DNA of 64,000 nucleotides from Stagnihabitans sp038231395 (lineage in GTDB: Bacteria; Pseudomonadota; Alphaproteobacteria; Rhodobacterales; Rhodobacteraceae). The position numbers and the translations under genes are program-made. Shown piece by piece: positions 7,850 through 16,968 of this stretch (within the stretch, counting starts at the first letter, position 1; every line of letters begins with the position of its first letter). Under the pieces are notes generated by a model, which was given only the letters and a program-made list of their open reading frames with translations, was not told the origin of the DNA and searched no databases. Where the stretch lies: assembly GCA_038231395.1 (NCBI GenBank), contig JBBRLL010000014.1, positions 24,326 through 88,325 of the forward strand, written 5' to 3'.

Positions 7850-9748
7850 ATGTCGGTTATGTCTGAAATCTCTCAATCTGCGCATCCCGCCAAGAAGGCC
7901 GGGCTTTTCGCCTTGTCGCTTGGCTCCATCGGGGTGGTTTATGGCGATATCGGCACCTCGCCCTTGTATGCCTTTCGCGAAACCATGCTGGCGGCGGGGG
8001 CGCGCAATGGCGTGAAGGTGGCGGATGTTCTGGGCGGGTTGTCCCTGATCCTGTGGACGCTGATGATCATCGTGACGTTAAAATACGTGGTGATCCTGCT
8101 GCGGGCCGACAACCGGGGCGAAGGCGGCACGCTGTCGCTGCTGGCTTTGGCGCAGTCGGCGATGGGGCGCAGGGCGACCTGGGTTCTGGTGATGGGTATG
8201 TTTGGTGCCGCCCTGTTTTACGGCGATGCGGTGATCACGCCGGCGATTTCGGTGCTGTCGGCGGTGGAGGGGTTGTCAATTGTCACCTCCAAACTGCAAG
8301 TCTTCGTGGTCCCGATCACGCTTGGCATCATCGTCGGGCTGTTTGCGGTGCAAAGCCGGGGCACCTCGACGGTCGCAAGTTTCTTTGGCCCGATCACGCT
8401 GCTTTGGTTCTTGATCCTGGCCGAGGGCGGGGTGGTGCATATTCTGACCCGGCCAGAGGTGCTGGCGGCGTTCAATCCGGCCTATGCGGTGCTGTTTTTG
8501 CAAAGTCACGGGGCCGTCGGGCTGGCTGTGCTGGGGGCTGTGTTTCTGGCAGTGACCGGGGCTGAGGCGCTTTATGCCGACCTTGGCCACTTTGGTCGCG
8601 CGCCCATTCAGCTTGCGTGGTTGGCGGTGGCGTTTCCGGCGCTGGTCCTGAATTATCTGGGGCAAGGCGCTTTGCTGTTGTCCGATCCGACCGTGTTGGA
8701 CAACCCGTTCTTCCTGATGTTCCCCAAGGCCGCCCTGTTGCCCATCGTGGCCTTGGCGACCTGTGCGACCATCATCGCCAGTCAGGCCGTGATCACCGGA
8801 GCCTTCTCGCTGACCCGGCAAGCGATCCAGTTGCGGCTGTTCCCGCGCATGCGGATCCGTCACACGTCCGAAACCCAACTTGGGCAAATCTTCCTGCCTT
8901 CGGTCAACACCCTGCTGATGATTGCGGTTCTGCTGCTGGTGGTGTCGTTCGGCTCCTCCACCGCGCTGGCCAATGCTTACGGCATCAGTGTGACCGGCAC
9001 GATGGTGGTGACTGCGCTTTTGGCGATCATCGTGGTCAACAGGCATTGGCACTGGCCGCTCTGGTCCGCGATTTTGCTGATGCTGCCGTTTCTTCTGATT
9101 GATCTGATCTTTCTGGGGGCCAATATGCTGAAAGTCGTGGAGGGCGGCTATGTCCCGCTGTGCATCGCCGCCGTCATGGTGCTGATCATGTGGACCTGGG
9201 TCAAGGGCACCGCCTTGTTGATGGCCAAAGAGCAAAGCAGCGAGGTGCCGATGGACCTGATCCTGCGGCAGATGGAAAAGAAGCCGTTGCCGATCATTTC
9301 GGGTACGGCCGTGTTTTTGACCGCGAACCCGGAGTTTGCGCCGGTGGCCCTGATGCACAGTCTCAAACACTTCAAGTCGGTGCATGAGCAGAACGTGATC
9401 CTGACTGTCGTCACCGCGACCGTGCCGCGGATCGAACCGGAAGACCGGGTGGAGATGGCCGATATTGGCCCGCGCTTCCGCAAGGTCACGATGACCTTCG
9501 GCTATATGGAGGATCCCAACGTTCCGAAGGCTTTGGCGGATTGCGGCAAGTTCGGGTGGAAGTTCGACATCATGTCAACCTCGTTCATCCTGTCGCGCCG
9601 CACGATCAAGCTGTCCAGCAAGAGCCAGTTGCCGGGATGGCAAAGCCGGTTGTTCATTTTTCTGGCCCGCAATGCGGCTGGTGCGTCGGACTACTTCAAG
9701 ATCCCGGCCGGGCGCGTGGTGGAAATCGGTACGCAGGTCAATCTGTAG
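7850..9748 (+). CDS. kup: Kup-family low-affinity potassium transporter
   Basis: Potassium:proton symporter in the inner membrane, 632 residues (usual 620-630). Shows the family signature GVVYGDIGTSPLYAFRE near the N-terminus, then about 12 membrane segments (GAALFYGDAVITPAISVLSAVEG, NYLGQGALLL and further), and a soluble C-terminal half beginning about residue 460 with PIISGTAVFLT. The start at 7850 follows AGGTGA by five bases; an ATG nine bases later is an alternative. It is divergently transcribed from the kdpD-like gene, with 79 bp between them, which makes shared control by that two-component pair plausible but unproven. Confidence 0.95.
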   Translation: MSVMSEISQSAHPAKKAGLFALSLGSIGVVYGDIGTSPLYAFRETMLAAGARNGVKVADVLGGLSLILWTLMIIVTLKYVVILLRADNRGEGGTLSLLALAQSAMGRRATWVLVMGMFGAALFYGDAVITPAISVLSAVEGLSIVTSKLQVFVVPITLGIIVGLFAVQSRGTSTVASFFGPITLLWFLILAEGGVVHILTRPEVLAAFNPAYAVLFLQSHGAVGLAVLGAVFLAVTGAEALYADLGHFGRAPIQLAWLAVAFPALVLNYLGQGALLLSDPTVLDNPFFLMFPKAALLPIVALATCATIIASQAVITGAFSLTRQAIQLRLFPRMRIRHTSETQLGQIFLPSVNTLLMIAVLLLVVSFGSSTALANAYGISVTGTMVVTALLAIIVVNRHWHWPLWSAILLMLPFLLIDLIFLGANMLKVVEGGYVPLCIAAVMVLIMWTWVKGTALLMAKEQSSEVPMDLILRQMEKKPLPIISGTAVFLTANPEFAPVALMHSLKHFKSVHEQNVILTVVTATVPRIEPEDRVEMADIGPRFRKVTMTFGYMEDPNVPKALADCGKFGWKFDIMSTSFILSRRTIKLSSKSQLPGWQSRLFIFLARNAAGASDYFKIPAGRVVEIGTQVNL

Positions 9749-9986
9749 CCGATACGCGGGCAATCGGGTTGTGGCTCTCCGAAAGCAGGAAGGTGCGGGG
9801 TGGACACATCAACCTGCTTTCGGACGTCGCCTGTCAGACTGCGGGCGAAGAACCTCAGAAGGTGAACTTCGCCCGATGCACGAGCGGCGGAGGAATAGAG
9901 GCGTTCGACCTCGCGTGGCGGACGACAGGCAGCGACTTTCGCTTGGCGGATCCGGAAAACCGCTGCTCGATTTTCCGTTCAACACC

Positions 9987-11855
9987 TCAATCGGTGATCG
10001 CAACAGCGGCGGGTTTCGGGCTGGTGCGGGCGACAACCCGGCTTACCTCGGCCCGCAGGATGTCGAGTTGGATGGGTTTGGTCACATAGCCTTCCATTCC
10101 GGCGTGCAGATAGGCGCGGCGGTCCTGATCTGAAGCGTCTGCCGTCATGGCGATAACCGGCAAGCTGGCCTGACCGCCCGGCATCGACCGGATCTGGCGC
10201 AGGGTCGCAAGGCCGTCCATGTCCGGCATGTTGATGTCCAGCAGGATCAGGTCAATATCGGAGGAGGTTTGCAGGATGCGCAGGGCGTCGGGGCCGCTTT
10301 CGGCCTCTACCGCTTGGCAGTTCAGGATACTCAGATAGGTTGCTGCAACCAGACGGTTGGTGCTGATGTCATCCACCACCAGCACCCGGTAACCGGCGAC
10401 ATCTGGCAGAGCGGCTGCGGCGGGAAGGGTGGCGGCATCGGCGGGAACCCCGACCGGCAGCCGTATCTGGAAGGTGGCACCCTTTTGCCCGGTCAGAAAG
10501 GTGATATCGCCGCCCATCCGCTCTACCAGCGTGCGACAGATCGACAGGCCAAGGCCGTAGCCACGCGGAAGTTCCGGGACACGTTGGTATTTTTGAAAGA
10601 TCATGTCCTCTTGGCCAGCGGCAACGCCGGGACCGGTGTCAGACACCTCTATCGTCAAGAGAGCGGGGGCCAAAAAGGCCAGCCTCACGGCAACATGCCC
10701 GGTTCTGGTGTGTTTGAAGGCGTTGGACAGCAGATTGGCCAGGCATTGGCGCAGGCGGTCGAAATCAAGCGTCAGCGTCGTCGGCAGATCGTCGGCAAAT
10801 TCGGTCAGCAGATCAAGATGCGCTGCGTCGGCCTGAGGGCGAAAGAGCGCAACCGTGACGGCAATTTCCTGCCGGATGTCGCCTGCGTGCGGGCGCAGGG
10901 TGATGCGACCCTCTTCGATGGCAGAAATATCCAGCACGTCATTCAAAACCACAGCCAGACCCTCCGCCGAGGTCACCAGAACCTGCAATTGCGCCCGCAA
11001 CACCGGGTCTGGTGTTGCCAGATGGGCTGCGGTGCCCATGCCGATGATCGCATTCAGCGGGGTGCGCAGTTCATGGCTCATCTGTGCCAGAAAATGGCTT
11101 TTCGCGGCACTGACCGATTGCAGCGCCATTTTGCGGATCGCTGCCTGTTGCTGTTCGCGGTGGTTCTGCATGATGGCCGAGATCACGTAGACCAACGAAA
11201 CGATGGCGATGACCGAGGTGAAGAAAAAGCCGGGCAGGTTGCCCCGCAGCAACCAGTAAGAGCTGTTTGATACCGAAATCAGGCTGGCTAGGGCGGCAAT
11301 TCCGGCAAACCCGGTGACAGGGTAAATCGAACGGATGGTGGCAAGCCGCATCATCGCGGCGGCCATGATGCCGACCGAAATCGCTTTGGTGAACGGCTCT
11401 TCAACATGCCAGAGGATGGCACTGGGCAGGGAAAAGCACATCTCGCCGATATAGACGGCGAACAGGATGGATTTGCGAAAGAGCATGGGGTTGGAGCGTT
11501 GCAGGACGGCGCGGACCAGCGAAGCCTCAACCACGGCGCAGCACAGTTCCAGCAGGTAGGCCGTGATCACAACCACCGGCGGACGATAAAGCGAGAAGAT
11601 CACGCAAATCAAGGCGATGACAATCAGCCGGATCGGTCGTTCGCGTTTGACCGCGTCGATCTGGGCGCTTATCTCGGACAGGTGCAGTTCGTCCAATTGA
11701 TCGGGGGGGCAAACGCTGTCGTCGCGCCGGCTGCCGACGATGAAACCCGCGAGCGACTTCAGCCGGGCCATGGGCTTGGGGATCAGGTCAGGGCCGATCG
11801 CACGCGCCCCCTGCGGCAACGGGCGCGGTCCATTGACGGCGCCACCGAGCGGCAT
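9987..11855 (-). CDS. Hybrid sensor histidine kinase with C-terminal receiver
   Basis: Membrane-bound hybrid kinase, up to 622 residues. Order of parts: N-terminal cytosolic stretch, about six hydrophobic segments (about 75-230: LIVIALICVIFSLYR, VVVITAYLLELC, GIMAAAMMRLA, GFFFTSVIAIVSLVYVIS), coiled linker, HisKA with FLAQMSHELRTPLNAIIG (His about 261), HATPase with N-box LLSNAFKHTR, DTGPGV and YGLGLSICRTLVERMGG, then a receiver domain (about 490-605) with VDD near its start and phosphoacceptor in LILLDINMPDMDG. The membrane part has no recognisable ligand domain, so the signal is unknown. Start is uncertain: M29 (11771) begins the better conserved-looking part. No partner gene adjoins it. 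Confidence 0.88.
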   Translation of the reverse strand: MPLGGAVNGPRPLPQGARAIGPDLIPKPMARLKSLAGFIVGSRRDDSVCPPDQLDELHLSEISAQIDAVKRERPIRLIVIALICVIFSLYRPPVVVITAYLLELCCAVVEASLVRAVLQRSNPMLFRKSILFAVYIGEMCFSLPSAILWHVEEPFTKAISVGIMAAAMMRLATIRSIYPVTGFAGIAALASLISVSNSSYWLLRGNLPGFFFTSVIAIVSLVYVISAIMQNHREQQQAAIRKMALQSVSAAKSHFLAQMSHELRTPLNAIIGMGTAAHLATPDPVLRAQLQVLVTSAEGLAVVLNDVLDISAIEEGRITLRPHAGDIRQEIAVTVALFRPQADAAHLDLLTEFADDLPTTLTLDFDRLRQCLANLLSNAFKHTRTGHVAVRLAFLAPALLTIEVSDTGPGVAAGQEDMIFQKYQRVPELPRGYGLGLSICRTLVERMGGDITFLTGQKGATFQIRLPVGVPADAATLPAAAALPDVAGYRVLVVDDISTNRLVAATYLSILNCQAVEAESGPDALRILQTSSDIDLILLDINMPDMDGLATLRQIRSMPGGQASLPVIAMTADASDQDRRAYLHAGMEGYVTKPIQLDILRAEVSRVVARTSPKPAAVAITD

Positions 11856-12038
11856 GTGCTGGCAACGGAACGCGCAGAATCGCGGGCTTGCCGGGCCGTC
11901 AAATTGCCAGAGCCGCTGTGGTCAAAATCTTGGAAACCCCAATCCATCCGTCCAAATTACGCCGCAGCTTCGGTTCCCTTCAAGCCGCGTTTTTGGAAAC
12001 TATCCGAAAGCTTTGGCCTGCTTGCGCTTGATAATGTT

Positions 12039-12070
12039 GGGCCGAGCCGCTGGCAGGTGCGGCTCAGCCC
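12039..12070 (-). terminator. Hairpin after the RTX gene
   Basis: On the minus strand GGGCTGAGCCGC and GCGGCTCGGCCC can pair in a 12-position stem with one G-T type mismatch, about 10 bases past the RTX stop codon. The bases after it (AACATTATC) are not a strong U-tract, so termination is only likely. Confidence 0.55.
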
Positions 12071-12080
12071 CGATGATGTG

Positions 12081-15000
12081 TCACAAGATGAAATCGGCCG
12101 CCGTGTAGGATGCCGCCGTAACCGCGCCGTCGATGATCAGGATGGTGATCTCGAAAGCGGCGTCGTTGTCGGTGTTCAGTTGCACCAGCGTATCGGTGCC
12201 GCTGTCCACAACGGACAATCCCGCAAGGCCCGTGGACCCGAAGGTGAAGGCATCATGGGTGCCGATGTTGCCATCGGCGTCGATGCCGGAGACGTCGATC
12301 AGGTCACCCTTGCCAACGCCCGCCGCCTCAAAGTCGTTGATGCGGTCCGGGTTGGATGGGTCCGACGAGGTAGTCGTTGCAAAGACAAAGATGTCCTGCC
12401 CCAGCCCACCGGTCAGCGTATCCACCCCGGACCCGCCTGTGATCACGTCCGCGCCGTTGCCGCCAAAAATGTTGTCGTTGCCGCTCATCCCCAGCAGGGT
12501 GTCATTGCCGATGCCGCCATACAGCGAATCCGCCCCCGAGGCCCCGGTGATGCTGTCATTGCCAACGCCCGCATAGACGTAGACCGTGGCGTTATAGCTT
12601 GCATTGAAGCTGATCTTGTCATCCTGCCCCGACCCGTAAAGCTGGAAATAGCTGGTCAGGGTATTGGACAGATTGACCGAAGCCGTGCCGCCAGTGGTCA
12701 GGGTAAGCGTCGCCCCGGTTTGGCTGGCGTTGTAACCGGACACCAGCGTGAAGCTGGCCAGTTGTGCCGTCGTCATCGACGGCGAGCCGCCGATATACAG
12801 GTTCTCCACCCCGGTCAGTTTGGTGCCGGTGATGTCATAGCTGGACTCGAACCGCAGGGTGTCGTTGCCGATCCCGCCGTCAATCGAGGCGGGCAGGTTC
12901 TCTTGCACGGAGATCATGTCGTTGCCGGTGCCGCCGTAGATGCTGTCGCCCATGCGGGCGTACAAGAGGTCGTCACCAATGCCGCCGTCAACCGAGTCAA
13001 AGCCCCAGCCGCCATCAATGGTGTCATTGCCCGCCTGGCCCAACAGCACGTCATTGCCAAAGCCGCCGTCGATGGAATCGTTGCCGGCGTTGCCGTAAAG
13101 GCTGTCGTTGCCATCCTCGCCCCGCAAGCTGTCATTGCCTGATGCGGCGATCACGCTGTCGTCGCCGCCGCCCACATAGGCGTAGATCGTTGCCGTGTAA
13201 CCGGGCGCAAAGGTCAGGATATCTGCATCAGCCGACCCGGTCAGCGAGAAATAGGCGGTCATGCCCGGATCAAGGGTGACGGCCGCAGTTCCGCCCGCAG
13301 ACAGGGTCATCGTCCCGGTCGTATAGCCCGGACCATAGCCCGACACCGTCCCGAACGCCGCCAGTTGAGTGGCTGTCATGGTGTCGTTGCCGTTCAGGTT
13401 CAACTGCTCCATCGCGTTGATCGTGGCACCAGAGATGTCAAAGCTGTTTTCGAACCGCAGGATGTCATGCCCGGTGCCGCCATCAATCACCAAAGGCAGG
13501 TTTTCGTTGATCGAGATCAGGTCATCATTGGCGCCACCATAGGCGCTGTCAAACATGCGCAGGATCAAAAGATCGCTGCCAAAGCCACCATACAGCAAGT
13601 CATTGCCGCTGCCGCCGTCGATGGAATCGTTGCCCTGGTTGCCAAGAAGCGTGTCATCCCCTTCGTCGCCGCGCAGGCTGTCCGCGCCGGATGAGGCTGC
13701 GACGCTGTCATTGCCGCCGCCCATATAGGCATAAACCGTGGCGATACTGCTGGGGGTGAAGGTCAGGTTTTCCGCCTCTGCGGAGCCTGTCAGCGAGAAA
13801 GAACTGGTGACCGTTGGCAGCACGGTGATGTTGGCGGTGCCGCCATGGGTCAGAACCACGGTCGCGGTGGTGTAGGAGGCGTTATAGCCCGAGACGGCCG
13901 CAAACTGCGCCAATTGCGCGGTTGTCATATAATCGGTGCCGTAAAGATTGGCCTGCTCGAATCCGCTGATCGTGGTGCCGGAGATGTCAAAGCCGTTCTC
14001 GAACCGCAGAGTGTCGTTGCCGATGCCGCCATCCAATGCGGCGGGCATATTGGCGGTGATGGAAATCAGGTCATCACCAAGGCTGCCCATCACGGTATCA
14101 CCGGTGCCAGCCAGCAACAAGTCGTTGCCCGACCCGCCGTTCAGCGAGTCAAATCCGCTGCCGCCGTCAATGGTGTCATCGCCGCCCATACCCATTAAAG
14201 TGTCATTGCCCGCCTCGCCGCGGATGGTGTCGGCCCCGTTGGAGGTGGTGACACTGTCGTTGCCCGCCCCCATATAGGCGTAGATCGTGGCGTTGTAGCC
14301 GGGCGCGAAGGTGATCAGATCGGCCCCGGCAGAACCCGTCAGCGCAAAGTATTGCGACAGGGTGACCGACAAAGCCACGCTTGCCGTGCCGCCCTGGGTC
14401 AGGATGACGCCAGCAGTTGTGTAGTTCGACGCATAGCCCGAGACGGTGGTGAACAAACCGAACTGCGATGCCGTCATATAGGCCTGTGAGTTGGCGTTGA
14501 GCGTCTCTATCCCGCTCAGCGCCGCACCGGTGATGTCATAGGCACCTTCGAACCGCAGGACGTCAGCCGTGCCAAAGCCACCGTTCAGGATCACGGCCTG
14601 ATTGCCTGCAATCGAGATCAGGTCATTGCCAGCCCCGCCATAGGCCGAATCAGCCCCGTTGACGACAAGGTAGTCGTTGCCATTGCCGCCACTCATGGAA
14701 TCGCCGCCGTTGCCGCCGTCGATCGAGTCGTTGCCGTCAAGGCCGGACAGAATGTCGCTGCCGTCACCGCCCTGAATGGAATCGTTGCCCGCCCCGGTCG
14801 TCACCTTGTCATTGCCGCCGCCCATGTTGACGGAAATGGCACTGGCAAAGGTGGCGTTGAACGTGATGATGTCTGCGCCGCCAGAGCCGATCAGCGTAAA
14901 GCCATTGGTCAGGGTCGATGAAAGGGTGATCGCCGCTGTGCCGCCTTGGGTCAGGGATACCCCGGCATTGGTGTAGGCAGGGTTGTAGCCTGACACCAAC

Positions 15001-15365
15001 TGAAACCCGTTCAGTTGGCTTGCCGTCATCAAAGCGGTTCCGGCGATCCACAGCTGCTCGAACCCGGTCACGGTGGCTCCGGTGATGTCATAGCCGCCTT
15101 CGAACCGCAGGATGTCTGCCGAGCCCACACCGCCGTCCAGCACCGACGGGCCATCCCCAGCGACCGAGATCGTGTCATTGCCGTCGCCGCCATAGGACTG
15201 GTCATCGGTCCGCGTCCACAACAGGTCATCGCCCAAGCCGCCGTACAGCGTGTCGATGCCGCCCGATCCGCCATCGATGGTGTCATCGCCACCCAGGCCA
15301 TCGAGCGCATCATCGCCAAGGCCGCCGAGGATGGAATCATTAAGTGCAGAAATAGAGTGCTTCAT
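12081..15365 (-). CDS. RTX-type calcium-binding exoprotein, likely type I secreted
   Basis: Large acidic extracellular repeat protein, 1094 residues, without a Sec signal peptide. Clusters of RTX nonapeptides (GGxGxDxLx, such as GNDTLLGMSGNDNIFGGNGADVITGG) bind calcium. They alternate with five copies of a second module recognised by FE-x-x-[FY]DI[ST]G near residues 84, 268, 457, 640 and 841, followed by MTA-x-QLA-x-F-x-x-VSGY and YAYMGGGNDSV. The C-terminus (FVFATT... to ADFIL, with DLIDVSGID) is of the serralysin-type C-terminal secretion region. A GAGGT lies six bases before the ATG. No type I secretion genes adjoin it. No enzymatic domain is visible; adhesin, S-layer or matrix roles are all possible. 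Confidence 0.88.
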   Translation of the reverse strand: MKHSISALNDSILGGLGDDALDGLGGDDTIDGGSGGIDTLYGGLGDDLLWTRTDDQSYGGDGNDTISVAGDGPSVLDGGVGSADILRFEGGYDITGATVTGFEQLWIAGTALMTASQLNGFQLVSGYNPAYTNAGVSLTQGGTAAITLSSTLTNGFTLIGSGGADIITFNATFASAISVNMGGGNDKVTTGAGNDSIQGGDGSDILSGLDGNDSIDGGNGGDSMSGGNGNDYLVVNGADSAYGGAGNDLISIAGNQAVILNGGFGTADVLRFEGAYDITGAALSGIETLNANSQAYMTASQFGLFTTVSGYASNYTTAGVILTQGGTASVALSVTLSQYFALTGSAGADLITFAPGYNATIYAYMGAGNDSVTTSNGADTIRGEAGNDTLMGMGGDDTIDGGSGFDSLNGGSGNDLLLAGTGDTVMGSLGDDLISITANMPAALDGGIGNDTLRFENGFDISGTTISGFEQANLYGTDYMTTAQLAQFAAVSGYNASYTTATVVLTHGGTANITVLPTVTSSFSLTGSAEAENLTFTPSSIATVYAYMGGGNDSVAASSGADSLRGDEGDDTLLGNQGNDSIDGGSGNDLLYGGFGSDLLILRMFDSAYGGANDDLISINENLPLVIDGGTGHDILRFENSFDISGATINAMEQLNLNGNDTMTATQLAAFGTVSGYGPGYTTGTMTLSAGGTAAVTLDPGMTAYFSLTGSADADILTFAPGYTATIYAYVGGGDDSVIAASGNDSLRGEDGNDSLYGNAGNDSIDGGFGNDVLLGQAGNDTIDGGWGFDSVDGGIGDDLLYARMGDSIYGGTGNDMISVQENLPASIDGGIGNDTLRFESSYDITGTKLTGVENLYIGGSPSMTTAQLASFTLVSGYNASQTGATLTLTTGGTASVNLSNTLTSYFQLYGSGQDDKISFNASYNATVYVYAGVGNDSITGASGADSLYGGIGNDTLLGMSGNDNIFGGNGADVITGGSGVDTLTGGLGQDIFVFATTTSSDPSNPDRINDFEAAGVGKGDLIDVSGIDADGNIGTHDAFTFGSTGLAGLSVVDSGTDTLVQLNTDNDAAFEITILIIDGAVTAASYTAADFIL

Positions 15366-15787
15366 AGTTTTACCTCAATTGTGGAGACGTGAAACGGAGA
15401 CGTGTTCGAATTTGATCAGAGGTTAACAGCGCGACTGATTCGGTGCCAGCGATTTGCCAGCGCTTTTGTGGCGCTGACTCCGCCCGGTCCTGACCTTTCC
15501 GGTGCCGAAGCATCGCCTTACACCCGATGGCGAGAGGCGATTGTTTCGCCAAACGCGACAATCTGTCCGGTCACCGAAGCTTGTGGATCGGACCTAAACA
15601 ATGCCGCGGCTGAGGGACGCCTCGGCGGGCGCGGTGGGTGAAAATCACGGGTCGATGGTCAGTGAGGCAAGCGGTTTTGCCCCCAAAAGCGGCGACTGGC
15701 GACACCGGCAGCCTTGACAGGTTAACAAGATAAAGGCATCTTTGCGGCCTAAACAGCCTAATCTTTAACCTGAATGGGAGAAATTAT
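15366..15787. other. 422-bp divergent intergenic region
   Basis: Lies between the divergent RTX gene and the VPLPA-CTERM gene and should hold both promoters. TTGACA is seen at 15714-15719, but the hexamer 17 bases later (CATCTT) is a poor -10, so no promoter is called. GGGAG precedes the VPLPA gene. No gene or RNA is recognised. Confidence 0.5.
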
Positions 15788-16537
15788 ATGGAATTGCGAA
15801 AGTCACTTCTGCAACTGACTGCGGTCGCCGGTCTTGCGCTGGTGCCCACCCTTTCGATGGCATCCACGTTCGATGTGCTCGTGGGTTATGCTGACAACCT
15901 GCGCCCGACCGGTTTCTTCCCGACCACATGGCTCGGCGATCCCGGCGTTCAGTCGCAGTCTTCGGCAGCCCAACTTTTTGATTCCGCTGCGGTCCGCATC
16001 GACAACACGGCGGCAGCGACGCTTCATATCACCAACTTTGCCGTGACGATGAATGGCGGGTCCGGTCCGACCTACGCCATCTGGAATGCGCTGGATATAT
16101 TGGCGGGCGGTATCGGGATATTCACCCAGACCTTCTCGTACAATTTCGACGCCAGCGACAACTCTCCCTTTGGCACGCCTCCGCCTGGTCTGGATGCACT
16201 GGCCGCCGGATCGAACGGGATTGGCGGCTGCAGCAGCACGGCCGCGCTGATCGGAACTGTGGCTGGCTATGCGGCACTTTGCGATGCAAACCGTCCGATC
16301 GTGTCATTTGACGCAAACGGCATCCACTTCGCGTTTGACGACAAAGGCCACATTCTGGACACCGGCTACTATGACTTCGTGAACAACAACGTTGACGGCA
16401 ATGAATCCATCAACTGGAACAAGATTGGCAGCGGTGCGCACCGCGACGGCACCAGCCCGGTTCCGTTGCCTGCCTCGTTGCCGCTGATGTTGATCGGCCT
16501 CGCTGGTCTGGGCTTGGCCAAGCGCCGCAAGGGTTAA
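15788..16537 (+). CDS. VPLPA-CTERM sorting domain-containing exported protein
   Basis: Exported protein of 249 residues. It has an N-terminal signal peptide (basic MELRK, hydrophobic core, cleavage likely after MASTF/ALA-type region near residue 25) and a C-terminal tripartite sorting signal: PVPLPASLPLMLIGLAGLGL followed by AKRRKG. This signal is characteristic of Rhodobacterales proteins processed by an exosortase-type enzyme and sent to the cell surface or exopolysaccharide matrix. The middle part has no recognised domain; two Cys (about 157 and 174) could form a disulfide. A GGGAG Shine-Dalgarno precedes the ATG. No exosortase gene is in the window. A terminator-like hairpin follows. Confidence 0.88.
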   Translation: MELRKSLLQLTAVAGLALVPTLSMASTFDVLVGYADNLRPTGFFPTTWLGDPGVQSQSSAAQLFDSAAVRIDNTAAATLHITNFAVTMNGGSGPTYAIWNALDILAGGIGIFTQTFSYNFDASDNSPFGTPPPGLDALAAGSNGIGGCSSTAALIGTVAGYAALCDANRPIVSFDANGIHFAFDDKGHILDTGYYDFVNNNVDGNESINWNKIGSGAHRDGTSPVPLPASLPLMLIGLAGLGLAKRRKG

Positions 16538-16968
16538 GCCCCCCGGGCTGACACCAAAACGGTATCGAGTTTTTCAGGCCTGGGAGTGACCTTCCGGGCC
16601 TGATTGTTTCGGGCAACGAGGGTCCGGGGCCGACAGTAGCCATACCGAGGGCCTGCCGCACTTGATTTGCCATTGGGCCGGCTCGGCGCGGGTATCCGTT
16701 GCTTTGAGATTTGAAGGGTTGTTTTGCAGTGTTTGAAACCTTTGGGCCGAGACGCCTTAACACTGTAGCCCGGGCTTGCGCGAACGACCTTGGTCATGCG
16801 GCGTCCCGGCAAACGGCGCTTCAAAAAGCTGCCTTTGTGGGTTTGTGTTGTTTTTGAGCTTTTTAGCCAAAGCATATTCCCTGCGAAAACCGGCCTGCCT
16901 CTGGAAAACGTGTTGCGTGACCGCCATCTCCTCTCTTATTTTGCGTAAAGCTACGGGATGGGACGATC
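16538..16968. other. 431-bp intergenic region
   Basis: Contains the hairpin listed at 16574-16609 and, near its end, a GGGATGGGA ribosome-binding site for the downstream cyclase. No gene, RNA or clear promoter is recognised in the rest. Confidence 0.5.
16574..16609 (+). terminator. Terminator-like hairpin after the VPLPA-CTERM gene
   Basis: TCAGGCCTGG pairs with CCGGGCCTGA (10 bp, one T-G pair) around a 10-base loop and is followed by TTGTTTC, about 40 bases past the stop codon. Confidence 0.65.

Noticed and set aside
11406..13142. 578-codon open frame opposite the RTX gene
   Set aside because: Repetitive Val/Ala/Gly text produced by the antisense of RTX repeats.
15714..15742. Promoter of the VPLPA-CTERM gene at TTGACA 15714
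   Set aside because: The hexamer 17 bases on is CATCTT, too weak to call.
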